Positions 16,391 through 24,565 of a stretch of 53,510 nt of DNA are shown piece by piece (the first letter of the stretch is position 1; the number at the start of each line of letters is the position of its first letter). The stretch comes from an uncultured Opitutia bacterium (lineage in GTDB: Bacteria > Verrucomicrobiota > Verrucomicrobiia > Opitutales > Opitutaceae). The stretch is taken from assembly GCA_903902745.1 (NCBI GenBank), contig CAIUWA010000019.1:1-53510 (forward strand). Direction: 5' to 3'. A program made the translations under genes and the position numbers. The notes below the pieces were generated by a model. The model worked only from the letters and a program-made list of their open reading frames with translations, was not told the DNA's origin and did not search any database.

Positions 16391-16948
16391 TCAGTTTTTT
16401 TCGGCCAGCAGGATTTCGATTTCCTTGCGCAGTTCGCGCTCGGTGTCGTCGTGCCAGCCGGCGTGCACGAACCGCACCCGGCCGTCACGGCCGATCAGAT
16501 AACTCGTGGGCATGGTGGGCACCACGACCTGGCGGACGAGCTTCTGGTCCGCGTCGAGCAACGTGGCAAAGGGCGGGGCCAGCTTCTTGACGAACCGGTC
16601 GTAGTCCGGGGCCTTTTCGTCGATGCTCACGGCCACGATGACCAGGCCGCGCGCCGCATAATCGCCGTGAACCTTGGCATACGCAGGAAACGACGCCTTG
16701 CATGGCGCGCACCACGAGGCCCAGAAATCAACCAGCACGATCTTGCCCGCGGTCGCGGGCAGGGCACCGCGGAGACCGGCGGCGGCCAGCGGGGGGAATG
16801 ACTCGCCCGTTTTCACCTCGGCGCGGACGTAGGGCGCCGCCACCAGCGCCAGCATGAGCACAAACAGTTGTAGCGGCGGCCTATGACCGCCGTTCCGAAC
16901 CCGGCGGTCATAGACCGCCGCTACATTCAAGACGTTATGAGGCGACAT
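16391..16948 (-). CDS. TlpA/ResA-like periplasmic thioredoxin, repeat-invaded N-terminus
   Basis: A 185-residue thiol-disulfide oxidoreductase with WASWCAPC (Cys80, Cys83), KIVLVDFWASW, and the cis-Pro in TMPTSYLIGRDGRVRF. The signal sequence is anomalous. From the ATG at 16948, residues about 8-27 (including VAAVYDRRVR and NGGHRPPLQ) come from repeat R1, inserted between a short N-terminal stub and the hydrophobic LFVLMLALVAAPYVRA segment. Starts at the GTG or ATG around LMLALVAAP would remove the repeat. It overlaps the apbE stop by 14 nt. It probably keeps Cys residues reduced or oxidised for the neighbouring envelope proteins. Confidence 0.85.
   Translation of the reverse strand: MSPHNVLNVAAVYDRRVRNGGHRPPLQLFVLMLALVAAPYVRAEVKTGESFPPLAAAGLRGALPATAGKIVLVDFWASWCAPCKASFPAYAKVHGDYAARGLVIVAVSIDEKAPDYDRFVKKLAPPFATLLDADQKLVRQVVVPTMPTSYLIGRDGRVRFVHAGWHDDTERELRKEIEILLAEKN
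16868..16928. repeat. Inverted repeat, family R1, second copy (inside tlpA)
   Basis: TTGTAGCGGCGGCCTATGAC then CGCCG pairs with CGGCGGTCATAGACCGCCGC then TACA. It is the same family as 941-1005. It lies in frame in the tlpA N-terminus and supplies about 20 codons to it. Confidence 0.8.
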
Positions 16949-17921
16949 ATTGGAAAAATCCGCGGGTTTGCCCGCGCGCGTTGTCCGTGAGCAGCAGGCC
17001 CTCGGCGCCGGGACAGGACTGGATGAACTCGATGCCCTTCGGCACCCCCAGCATGAAGGCCGTGGTCGAGAGCACCCCGGCCTGGAGGCACGTGCCCGTG
17101 ATGACCGTGGCCTGGATGCAACCGTTCGCGACCGGCCACCCGGTGCGCGGGTCGATGATGTGGCCATAGCGGCGCCCATCGATCTTGAAGCACCGGATAT
17201 AGTCGCCCGAAGACGCAATGCCCCGGCCGCTGAGCCCCACACTCGCCCAGGACGAGCCCGGGTGTTGGGGATCCTCGAGCCCGATGTGCCAGGCCGGCCG
17301 GCCCGGCGGCGCGCCCAGCGCCCGGAGATCGTGGCCAAAATCAACGAGCACATTGTTGATGCCATGGTCCACCGCGATCTGGGCCGTGAGATCGACGGCG
17401 TATTCCTTGCCGAATCCGCCAAAATCGAGCGCCATGCCTGGCTCGGGCAGGAAAACCTTGCCCGGCGCGCGCTGCACCTTGGCCCAACCCACCAGCCGGC
17501 GCGCTGCTTCGATCTCGGCCACCGCCGGCACGCGGGGTTGGGGCGCCTTCCAGTTCCAGAGCTGGATGAGCGGCAGGGAGGTCGGATCGAGCACGCCCTG
17601 CGTCATGAAATGCAACGTGTCGCACAGCTTGAGGAGCTGCTCCATTTCGGCGTCGACCTCGATCCAGGATTTCCCGGCCGCCGCGTTGATGCGGCTCACG
17701 AGGCTGTCCGGACGGAACCGGGAATACTTCGCTTCGAAGGCCTGCACCCAGGCCACCGCGGCCCGCTCGAAGGCCGCGGCCTGCACGTCACCCTCCGGCG
17801 CCACGTATTGTACTTCGCACTTCGTGCCCAGCGCGGGAAAAGTCAGCCGGCGCGGCGGCTCCGCGACAGTCCCCTGCGCCGTGATGGGCGGGGTTCGCTG
17901 GGCAGAGACGACGAGGGCCAT
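16935..17921 (-). CDS. apbE: ApbE-family FAD:protein FMN transferase
   Basis: A 328-residue ApbE-like protein, which in known members attaches FMN to Thr/Ser of target proteins. Family signatures: DFGGFGKEYAVD at about 166-177, LVDFGHDLRALG at 192-203, SSGDYIR at 238, and GHIIDPRTGWPV at 253-264. The metal-ligand Asp in the usual A-D-x-x-S-T motif is Gly282 (QAGVLSTT), so metal binding may differ. I see no clear signal peptide or lipobox at the ATG, although its neighbours all have export signals. It overlaps tlpA by 14 nt and follows the DUF3570 gene by 37 nt. The start at 17921 is the first plausible ATG. Confidence 0.87.
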   Translation of the reverse strand: MALVVSAQRTPPITAQGTVAEPPRRLTFPALGTKCEVQYVAPEGDVQAAAFERAAVAWVQAFEAKYSRFRPDSLVSRINAAAGKSWIEVDAEMEQLLKLCDTLHFMTQGVLDPTSLPLIQLWNWKAPQPRVPAVAEIEAARRLVGWAKVQRAPGKVFLPEPGMALDFGGFGKEYAVDLTAQIAVDHGINNVLVDFGHDLRALGAPPGRPAWHIGLEDPQHPGSSWASVGLSGRGIASSGDYIRCFKIDGRRYGHIIDPRTGWPVANGCIQATVITGTCLQAGVLSTTAFMLGVPKGIEFIQSCPGAEGLLLTDNARGQTRGFFQYVAS

Positions 17922-17958
17922 GGGAACTCGGGATTGGGGATTCGGCGCCGGACTGGTT

Positions 17959-19128
17959 TCACCAGGAGAACTTAAACCCAAAGGTCCGGAGGGTCGCGCG
18001 GCAGTAGGCGCTCTGGGGCGTGAAGCCATCCCGGCCACTCATCCGGTAGCTTTCAATGGAGGCGTCAACCTGCAGGCGGTCCGACGCGTTCCAAATCGCC
18101 TTGAGCGAATAGTTGTAAGTGCGCAGGGCGGACAGCCGGTAATCAGACGAGTAAAACGGTCCATGTGACCGCGGCGGTCCTGACACCGGCACGATGCTGG
18201 TCCCGTCGAGACGGTAATAATAAAAATCTGCCGCGGTCTGGTCGTGAAACCGCAGCCCCGGCTTCAGGATGAAGTGCCCGCCGATCCGCTGGAGCCAGGC
18301 GAGGTCGACCGTGTGAGCCTTCGTGCCGAACGTATCGTGATAAAAACGATAACTCGCATCCAGCGCCCCATACAGTTGCGGAAACGCGCGGTTCACCGAG
18401 GCCAGCGCGACCCATTTGTCGCGTTCGTCCGGCCGGTTCTCCCCGAAGGTTTGGCGCAGGAAGACACCGGGGATGACCTCGATGGATTTCTGCACCAGCT
18501 TGTACGGATCGCCGAGATAGCCGGTCGAGCGGCCCCACGTCAGGTTGACGGTCACCGAGGTGAGCGGATCCAGCAGCTGAGTGAGGCCGACGATGACATC
18601 GTTGGACCGCTTCTTCGCGTTGGGCGACTGGAAGAAAACCTTCACGTCATCGTCCGTGCCGGCGACCCCCGCGAGCAGCGTGGTGTTCTTCTGGTTGAAA
18701 TCCGTGAGCGTGTTGAGCGACCAGCCGTTGGAGACATAATCGCTCTCGCGGCTGTTGGCGGCGGCGAGCGAAAGGTTGACGCGGGCAAACTGGTGCGAGA
18801 ACTCGGCGCTCCACGCCTTGCGCCGCTCGTGCATCTGGACCAGCACCACTTGGTCGCTGCCGGTGGGCGCCGGCCGGCCGTCGGGCGTGGCCCCGGCAAT
18901 CGCATCGATCACGCCCTCCACCTTCAGACGCGAATCCGTGCCCAGGTCCTGCTCCACGTGGGCGCTTCGCGTCTGCACGACGATGCGGCCGCCCGCCTCA
19001 AGATAGTCCTCATATTTGTAGCTGACCGCGTCCTCCGCCCGGCCCAGCCGCGGGAGCGTCAACGCCAGTGATGCGGCCAGCAGGCCGGCCTTGAATTGCA
19101 GCAATCGCGGGGATGGGTACTTAGTCAT
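17959..19128 (-). CDS. DUF3570-family predicted outer-membrane protein
   Basis: A 389-residue protein with a signal peptide (about 1-31, ending LGRA) and long amphipathic beta strands ending GFKFSW, consistent with a barrel. Early in the mature part is DAIAGAT (Asp75-Thr81) followed by PDGRP, close to the flavinylation consensus D-x-x-S/T-G-A-T/S, with Ala at the fourth place. The segment SDYVSNGWSLNTLTDFNQKN is typical of the family. It is first in the operon and has a palindrome 29 nt upstream of its ATG. It is proposed as the substrate of the adjacent ApbE; unproven. The ATG at 19128 gives a clean signal peptide. Confidence 0.82.
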   Translation of the reverse strand: MTKYPSPRLLQFKAGLLAASLALTLPRLGRAEDAVSYKYEDYLEAGGRIVVQTRSAHVEQDLGTDSRLKVEGVIDAIAGATPDGRPAPTGSDQVVLVQMHERRKAWSAEFSHQFARVNLSLAAANSRESDYVSNGWSLNTLTDFNQKNTTLLAGVAGTDDDVKVFFQSPNAKKRSNDVIVGLTQLLDPLTSVTVNLTWGRSTGYLGDPYKLVQKSIEVIPGVFLRQTFGENRPDERDKWVALASVNRAFPQLYGALDASYRFYHDTFGTKAHTVDLAWLQRIGGHFILKPGLRFHDQTAADFYYYRLDGTSIVPVSGPPRSHGPFYSSDYRLSALRTYNYSLKAIWNASDRLQVDASIESYRMSGRDGFTPQSAYCRATLRTFGFKFSW

Positions 19129-19156
19129 GCTTTGCCTCGCAGGTGGGGGTTGGCCG

Positions 19157-19177
19157 TTGGGACAAGCACTGTCCCAA
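19157..19177 (-). promoter_or_regulatory. Palindrome upstream of the DUF3570 operon (TTGGGACA-N5-TGTCCCAA)
   Basis: A perfect 8-bp inverted repeat with a 5-nt spacer, centred about 40 nt before the DUF3570 ATG. Its position and symmetry fit a transcription-factor site, or a small hairpin in the 5' leader. The regulator is not known. The rest of the 257-nt gap to 19386 shows no gene or clear promoter. Confidence 0.4.
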
Positions 19178-19385
19178 ATGGTTGCATCGGCCTGCACTGT
19201 TGGTCGGCATGATTTGATTACAAGAACAAGATTGCCGGATCGGCGGCATGAGCCTGATGAGCGCGAAATATCCCCCAGCCGCACTCTCCGTCATTTACGT
19301 TCAGGACCGGACTCACCAGTCAGCTTCTTCGTTGGCTTAGGCGGGGCATCGTCCGCTCCATCCCACGGAGCCATTCCAATCCCCG

Positions 19386-20198
19386 TCAACCGGTAGCCAC
19401 GGCCAGGACTGCGGGGGGCGGAACCGTCGCACACGTCACTCTCACCGGGCCGGCGTTTACCTTGCCGAAGATCGTCGTGAGCGGGGCGTTGGCCGCATCG
19501 CGCCCGCGGGCGATGACTACGATGTGCTCCGGCGAAATGCCATCGCTCGGATCGAAAAGATACCACTGACCGCCCAGGTAGACCTCGAGGCAGGCATGAA
19601 AATCCATCGGCTCGAGGCCGGCCGCGTAGCCGCCCACGTAGCGCGCGGGAATGGAGAGGGCGCGGCACAGCGCGATGGCCAGGTGCGTGTAATCGCGACA
19701 CACGCCCTTGCGGAGCTGCCATACGTCCCACGCCGACGTGCGCGAATCCGTGGCCCCGGGGGCGTAGGTGAGGTTGGCGTCGACCCAGCGGCAGATTTCG
19801 CGCACTTGCTCCGCCCGGTTCTCGATCTTCCCGAAAAGCTCCCACGCGACCTGGGCGAAGCGGTCGCTTTCACAATAGCGGCTCGGCAGCGTGTAGGTCA
19901 GCACGGTCAGCGGAAGGCGGCCGGGATTGTCCGCCTTCATCTCGGCCGGTGGCAGCGGCCGCAGCACCTCCACCGTCGCCGCGTAACGCAGCTCGAATGG
20001 CCCGGCCGGGACTTCCACCCGGTAAACCCGGTTGCCCTTCGAGGTCGAAATGCGCTCCGCCGGAACCTCCGGAACGCAGACCACGCTCTCGTCGAGCAGC
20101 TTCTGCTGGGCACCCGCGTTGGCGAGGATGTTGAACGTGAAATTGGCGGTGGGCGCCAGCACCTGGTAGGCAAACGTGCAACCGACGGAAATGATCAT
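19386..20198 (-). CDS. Transglutaminase-like protein
   Basis: A 270-residue protein with an N-terminal beta-rich region (about 1-110) and a transglutaminase-core cysteine-protease-like domain. The catalytic Cys is in RKGVCRDYTHLA (about 167), followed by LCRALSIPARYVGGYA, then the His of DFHACLEVYLGGQW and the Asp of LFDPSDG. Such proteins cleave or crosslink peptides, or act on cell-wall or polyglutamate material. No signal peptide is seen, so it may be cytoplasmic. It stands alone between the DUF3570 operon and a regulator. The specific substrate cannot be told from sequence. Confidence 0.85.
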   Translation of the reverse strand: MIISVGCTFAYQVLAPTANFTFNILANAGAQQKLLDESVVCVPEVPAERISTSKGNRVYRVEVPAGPFELRYAATVEVLRPLPPAEMKADNPGRLPLTVLTYTLPSRYCESDRFAQVAWELFGKIENRAEQVREICRWVDANLTYAPGATDSRTSAWDVWQLRKGVCRDYTHLAIALCRALSIPARYVGGYAAGLEPMDFHACLEVYLGGQWYLFDPSDGISPEHIVVIARGRDAANAPLTTIFGKVNAGPVRVTCATVPPPAVLAVATG

Positions 20199-20259
20199 GT
20201 CGCGCCGGAGTGTGCTAACCGCGGAGCCTTGGGCAATCCCAACCTCGCCGCTGGCGCGG

Positions 20260-20381
20260 AAGCTCCAAATTCCAATGAAACCTCAAATCTCAAATTCCGG
20301 AGGCTTGAAGTTTCATCGGAGCCCTGGTCGCCTCTGGCGCCGCCAAAGGCGGGTAAACTTGGCGGAGGGTGCTTGGAGCTT
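20260..20381. repeat. Inverted repeat, family R9 (AAGCTCCAA / TTGGAGCTT)
   Basis: The outer 9-bp arms AAGCTCCAA (20260-20268) and TTGGAGCTT (20373-20381) enclose inner arms ATGAAACCTCAA (20275-20286) and TTGAAGTTTCAT (20305-20316), 11 of 12 paired. It fills the 260-nt gap between the NarL-type regulator stop and the transglutaminase start. Confidence 0.6.
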
Positions 20382-20458
20382 TTATTCCAGCTGCTCGCGC
20401 CGGAAGAATGAGACCACCGACAGGGCCAACCGCACTCTACCGGGATCAACTCTGCCCC

Positions 20459-21109
20459 TCAGATTTTCACCAGCCCGTGCTGGATGCTGTAGCGCGTGAG
20501 GCTCGCCACATCGCGCACGCCAATCTTGTCCATGATGTTCGCCCGGTGCTTTTCAACCGTGCGGACGCTGAGGTTGAGCTGGGAGGCGATTTCCTTCGAG
20601 GACTGGCCGCTGGCCACGAGCTGGGCGACCTCGATCTCGCGCGCGGACAATGGGTCGGCCCCGGCCTGCACCGGCGGCGGGCTCGCGGGCGGCGTCTTGT
20701 GGGGCGTAATTTTCGTCTTGGCCGCAAAATACAATCCGCCGGCCGCCACTTCCTGCACCGCCTGCACGAGGTAATTCAGGGGCTTGGTCTTGTCCACGTA
20801 GCCCTGCACGCCCAGGGCGATGAATTGCGCCGGCAATTCGCCGTCCGTGCTGCCGGTCAGCACCAGGATGCGGATGTCCGGCAATTTCTCGCGCAGGGCG
20901 CGGATGACTTCGAGGCCGTGCATGCCCGGCAGGCCGAGGTCGCAGATCACCATCGCCGGGCTGGTGCGCAGGCAGTAGGCCAGCGCCTCGGCCCCGTCCC
21001 CGAATTCCGCCACCACGCTGAGGCCGCCCGCCTTTTGCACGGTGGACCGCAACATGTGACGAACCATGGTTTCGTCTTCGATCAGGACTACCTTCATCAA
21101 GGAGGGCAT
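20459..21109 (-). CDS. NarL/FixJ-family response regulator
   Basis: A 216-residue DNA-binding response regulator. The receiver has EDE at 11-13, phospho-acceptor Asp57 (VICDLGLPGMHG), Thr in VLTGSTD and Lys in DKTKPL. The C-terminal LuxR helix-turn-helix contains LSAREIEVAQLVASG then SSKEIASQLNLSVRTVEKH. No cognate kinase is adjacent. The start may also be four codons downstream (MKVVLIED). Target genes cannot be inferred; the unknown gene at 21172 is 62 nt upstream on the same strand and could be co-transcribed. Confidence 0.92.
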   Translation of the reverse strand: MPSLMKVVLIEDETMVRHMLRSTVQKAGGLSVVAEFGDGAEALAYCLRTSPAMVICDLGLPGMHGLEVIRALREKLPDIRILVLTGSTDGELPAQFIALGVQGYVDKTKPLNYLVQAVQEVAAGGLYFAAKTKITPHKTPPASPPPVQAGADPLSAREIEVAQLVASGQSSKEIASQLNLSVRTVEKHRANIMDKIGVRDVASLTRYSIQHGLVKI

Positions 21110-21171
21110 CGGCAATAAGTTGGAAACAAGCTGATAGTGGAGGTTTTCAATCTTCCCGGCGCACCGCAAGC

Positions 21172-21807
21172 TCAGCCCGCGCGAATCTGTCGCCAGAGGA
21201 AAACCCTCAGCGCCCGGAAATCTTCCGGCAGAAAAACCTCCCGGTTCCTGGTCAGATCTTCCGGTCGGCCCGATACCCACGCCTTGGCCAGCAGGGCATC
21301 ATGCTGATCGGGCCGCAGCGAGACCCAGTAGGGACAGTCGACGCAATGCGTCCCGCTCAAGCGGCCCCGGGCGCGTTCCAGTTCCTGCCGGCGGCAGGCG
21401 CCTTCGACCACTTCCCGGTAGGACTCACGGCATTGCCGGAATTCCGGCTGCAGGCAGGCTTTCAGCAACTGGCGCGTGGGCGTATCCAGCTCGGCGTGCC
21501 GCTCCGGCAGGCCGAGGCCATGAAACACTTTCGCCGCCAGTCCGGCCGCGCGGTCTGCCGGCATCTCCCCCGGCTCGCCGGATGCGGACTCCGCCAGCGG
21601 ACTGGGCAGTCCCGCCTCATTCACCACCGTCCACAACCGTCCCACATATTCCGCCAACAGTGGCTCGGGCAGCGGGGGGCGGCGGTTCTGCGCAAGAAAC
21701 CGACGAACGCAGGTTTCAACCAGGGTGGCGAATACGGCCGCAGCGCCGCCATGGGCAGATAGGAGGCGCCGGTGGGCCTCCGGGGTGAGTTCTTCGCGAA
21801 TCGGCAT
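21172..21807 (-). CDS. Hypothetical protein with Cys motif
   Basis: A 211-residue soluble protein I do not recognise. It is mostly helical, with a C-terminal half holding Cys126, Cys138, Cys155 and Cys158 (THCVDCPYW), which may bind a metal such as zinc. The N-terminal part is Ala/Leu/Glu-rich. It has no signal peptide or transmembrane helix. It lies upstream of the NarL-type regulator on the same strand and may form a small operon with it. Function unknown. Confidence 0.65.
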   Translation of the reverse strand: MPIREELTPEAHRRLLSAHGGAAAVFATLVETCVRRFLAQNRRPPLPEPLLAEYVGRLWTVVNEAGLPSPLAESASGEPGEMPADRAAGLAAKVFHGLGLPERHAELDTPTRQLLKACLQPEFRQCRESYREVVEGACRRQELERARGRLSGTHCVDCPYWVSLRPDQHDALLAKAWVSGRPEDLTRNREVFLPEDFRALRVFLWRQIRAG

Positions 21808-21872
21808 ATGTCTCGCCGCTGCACTTCGGCCCCGGCCGCAACAAAGTCAACGCGGGTTCAAGTCAGATGGGG

Positions 21873-21941
21873 CAGGATATCCTGATCCCGCCGTATTCGG
21901 GACCAAGCCCCATTCAACCGGCGCGGTAAGGATAACGCGCC
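21873..21941. repeat. Two palindromes in the 21808-22094 gap (family R10)
   Basis: CAGGATATCCTG (21873-21884) is a perfect palindrome. GGCGCG and CGCGCC (21920-21941) are inverted arms around GTAAGGATAA. They lie in the 287-nt gap between the divergent hypothetical and MocR genes, which also has an AT-rich stretch near 21960-22025 (TTAGAATTAATTAAAACTGT) that may hold the MocR promoter. Confidence 0.4.
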
Positions 21942-22094
21942 CTACTTCGGGATCCCTTTCCCAATCATCTCAAAATTGTTATGGTCACACGTTAGAATTA
22001 ATTAAAACTGTACTGGTATCAAACCCAGCGGGCTGGTCCTGCCCGGCCACACCCGTTTCGGCTACACTCCTTACCTGCCTCGTCCCTTTCCGCC

Positions 22095-23540
22095 ATGATC
22101 CAGACCCTCGCCGCACCCAAGCCCACTCCGCTCTATGTCATTTTGGCGGACGAGCTGCAGTCGCTCGTCGGCCAGGGCACGCTCCGTCCCGGCCATCGCG
22201 TGCCGTCCGTCCGGCGCATGGCCCTGCAGCGCGACGTAAGCATCTCCACCGTCATCCAGGCATACACTTTGCTCGAGAACCGCGGCGTGCTCGAGGCCCG
22301 GCCCCAGTCTGGTTACTACGTGCGGGCCCGACTGCCCGGCGATGCGCCCGAGCCGCGCATGGCCCGGCCCATGGCCAAGCCGAGTTATGTCGGCGTCAAC
22401 GACCTCACGGCCGAGATCATGAGTTTCGCCACCGACCCGGCGTACGTTCCGCTCGGCGCGGCGCTGCCCGACCACACCCTGTTTCCCACCAAGAAGCTGG
22501 CCCGCCTGCTCGGGGCCGTGGGCCGCAACGATCCCGCGCTCCTCGGCCGCTATGCGATGAACTGGGCCTACGATCCCCTCGCGCGGGAAATCGCCCGGCG
22601 CTATCTCCAGGCCGGCACCCCCCTTTCCCACGACGAACTCGTCGTCACCATCGGCTGCGCCGAGGCCATCAACCTTTCCCTCCGCGCCGTCACCAAGCCC
22701 GGCGACACCGTGGCGCTCGAGTCCCCCGCCTACTTCGGTTTTCTCGAAACCATCCAAAGCCTCAACCTGCGCGCGCTGGAAGTGCCCACCGATCCGCGCA
22801 CCGGCATCTGCCTCGATGCCCTGCGCGATGCCCTCGAGCACAACGACGTGAAGGCCATCCTCGTGATGCCCAGCTACCAGAACCCGCTGGGCTCGTGCAT
22901 GCCCGACGAAAAGAAGGAGCGCCTCTACCGCCTGCTGGCGGACTACGACGTGCCCGCCATCGAGGACGACATCTACGGCGACCTGCATTTCGGCGAGCGC
23001 CGGCCCAAGCCGCTGAAGGCGTGGGACACCGACGGCCGCGTGCTGCTGTGCAGCTCGTTCAGCAAGACCCTCGCCCCCGGCCTGCGCGTCGGCTGGTGCG
23101 CGCCCGGCCGCTATCTCGAGCGCGTGCGCCGGCTCAAGTTCACCAACACCCTCGGCACGCCGGTGGTGCTGCAGAAGACCGTGTCCGATTTTCTCCGCAA
23201 CGGCGGTTACGACCACCACCTGCGCTCCATTCGCCGGGCCTACCAGAACCAGCTCCATCTCTTCTCGCAGGCCGTGCTGCGGCACTTCCCCGAAGGGACG
23301 CGCCTCAGCCGGCCGCAGGGCGGGTTCATCCTCTGGGTCGAGCTGCCGCCCGGGGTCGACACGCTGCGCCTGCATCGCGAGGCCCTGAAGCATCACATCA
23401 ACACCGCGCCAGGCGCGCTCTTCTCCGTGAAGGACCGCTACCGCAACTGCCTGCGCCTGAACTGCGGCCTGCCGTGGGGCGAAGCCATTGAGTCCGCCGT
23501 GCGGAAGCTGGGCGAACTGGCGAAGCAGCAGCTCCATTGA
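22095..23540 (+). CDS. MocR/GntR-type regulator with aminotransferase domain
   Basis: A 481-residue fusion of an N-terminal winged-helix GntR domain (about 10-76; PLYVILADELQSLV, RVPSVRRMALQRDVS, YTLLENRGVLE) and a class I aminotransferase-like domain. The PLP lysine is Lys324 in CSSFSKTLAPGLRVGW. EDDIYGDL near 290-297 and NPLG near 263 are also family features. MocR proteins sense PLP or amino-compound metabolites and regulate a neighbouring gene. The neighbour here is a DMT exporter joined by a TTGA overlap, so it may control that exporter. The ATG has a pyrimidine-rich leader and no Shine-Dalgarno. Confidence 0.92.
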   Translation: MIQTLAAPKPTPLYVILADELQSLVGQGTLRPGHRVPSVRRMALQRDVSISTVIQAYTLLENRGVLEARPQSGYYVRARLPGDAPEPRMARPMAKPSYVGVNDLTAEIMSFATDPAYVPLGAALPDHTLFPTKKLARLLGAVGRNDPALLGRYAMNWAYDPLAREIARRYLQAGTPLSHDELVVTIGCAEAINLSLRAVTKPGDTVALESPAYFGFLETIQSLNLRALEVPTDPRTGICLDALRDALEHNDVKAILVMPSYQNPLGSCMPDEKKERLYRLLADYDVPAIEDDIYGDLHFGERRPKPLKAWDTDGRVLLCSSFSKTLAPGLRVGWCAPGRYLERVRRLKFTNTLGTPVVLQKTVSDFLRNGGYDHHLRSIRRAYQNQLHLFSQAVLRHFPEGTRLSRPQGGFILWVELPPGVDTLRLHREALKHHINTAPGALFSVKDRYRNCLRLNCGLPWGEAIESAVRKLGELAKQQLH

Positions 23541-24469
23541 TCTCCGGCGTGAATCCACCTGCTCCCGCTCCCTCCCGCTCGGCCCTGCTGCTCGCTTTCG
23601 CCGCGATCTATCTCATCTGGGGCAGCACCTACCTCGGCATCCGCGTGGCGGTCGAAACGATGCCGCCCTTCCTGATGGCGGGGGTGCGTTTCACCCTGGC
23701 GGGTCTGCTGCTGCTGGGTTTTCTGCGCCTGCGGGGCGCCCCTTGGCCGACCCTGCGCCAATGGCGGATCAACGCGATCATCGGCACGTTCCTCCTGCTT
23801 GGGGGTAACGGCCTCGTCGTCTGGGCCGAGCAGGTCATTCCCTCCGGCGTCACCGCCCTGCTCATCGGCGTGAGTCCGCTTTTTATCGTGCTGACCGAGT
23901 GGATGTGGCCCGGTGGCATCCGCCCCACTGTGGTCACGATGGGGGCGCTGGCGCTGGGTTTCGCCGGGGTCACCTGGCTGGCCGCTCCATGGGAAAATTC
24001 CGCCCAGGGCGGAATCAGCCTCACCGGACTCGCCGCAATTCTGGTCGCATGCGTCTCCTGGGCCATCGGCTCGATCTACTCGCGCCACGCCAAGCATGAC
24101 GCCGATGCGTTTGTCGCCTCTGCCCTGCAGATGCTCGGCGGCGGCGGCTCCCTGCTGCTCGCCGCGCTCGTGCTGGGCGATTTCACCCGGTTCAACGCCG
24201 CGGCCGTCACGCTGAACTCCTGGGTCGCGTTCGTGTATCTCGTTACCATGGGCTCGCTCGTCGGATTCTCGACCTTCGTCTGGCTGATGAAGCACAGCAC
24301 GCCCGCGCGCGTGGCCACCTACGCCTATGTGAACCCCGTCGTGGCGGTCTTCCTCGGCTGGCTGCTGCTCGGCGAGCCGATCGGTCCGCGCACCTTGGTG
24401 GCCTCGGCCATCATTGTGGCCGCCGTGGCGATCATCACCACGCAGAAGAGCCGCCGGGACCCGGCCTGA
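23537..24469 (+). CDS. EamA/DMT-superfamily transporter
   Basis: A 310-residue inner-membrane protein with about ten hydrophobic helices and two EamA repeats (about 15-140 and 160-305). It starts FAAIYLIWGSTYLGIRVAVE, the typical EamA opening, and ends in a helix and KSRRDPA tail. DMT-family members export amino acids, metabolites or drugs. The TTG at 23537 overlaps the mocR stop; a GTG four codons downstream is an alternative. Its regulator is probably the MocR protein beside it. The substrate is unknown. Confidence 0.9.
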   Translation: MISGVNPPAPAPSRSALLLAFAAIYLIWGSTYLGIRVAVETMPPFLMAGVRFTLAGLLLLGFLRLRGAPWPTLRQWRINAIIGTFLLLGGNGLVVWAEQVIPSGVTALLIGVSPLFIVLTEWMWPGGIRPTVVTMGALALGFAGVTWLAAPWENSAQGGISLTGLAAILVACVSWAIGSIYSRHAKHDADAFVASALQMLGGGGSLLLAALVLGDFTRFNAAAVTLNSWVAFVYLVTMGSLVGFSTFVWLMKHSTPARVATYAYVNPVVAVFLGWLLLGEPIGPRTLVASAIIVAAVAIITTQKSRRDPA

Positions 24470-24565
24470 AGCAGGGTGAGTCCGCCGGCGGAAACGCAAA
24501 CGGGCTTCATAAATTTTTCCCCCGCGGGCTTGCGCAGCGTTTCACCAGCTCCAAGCTGGAACGCC

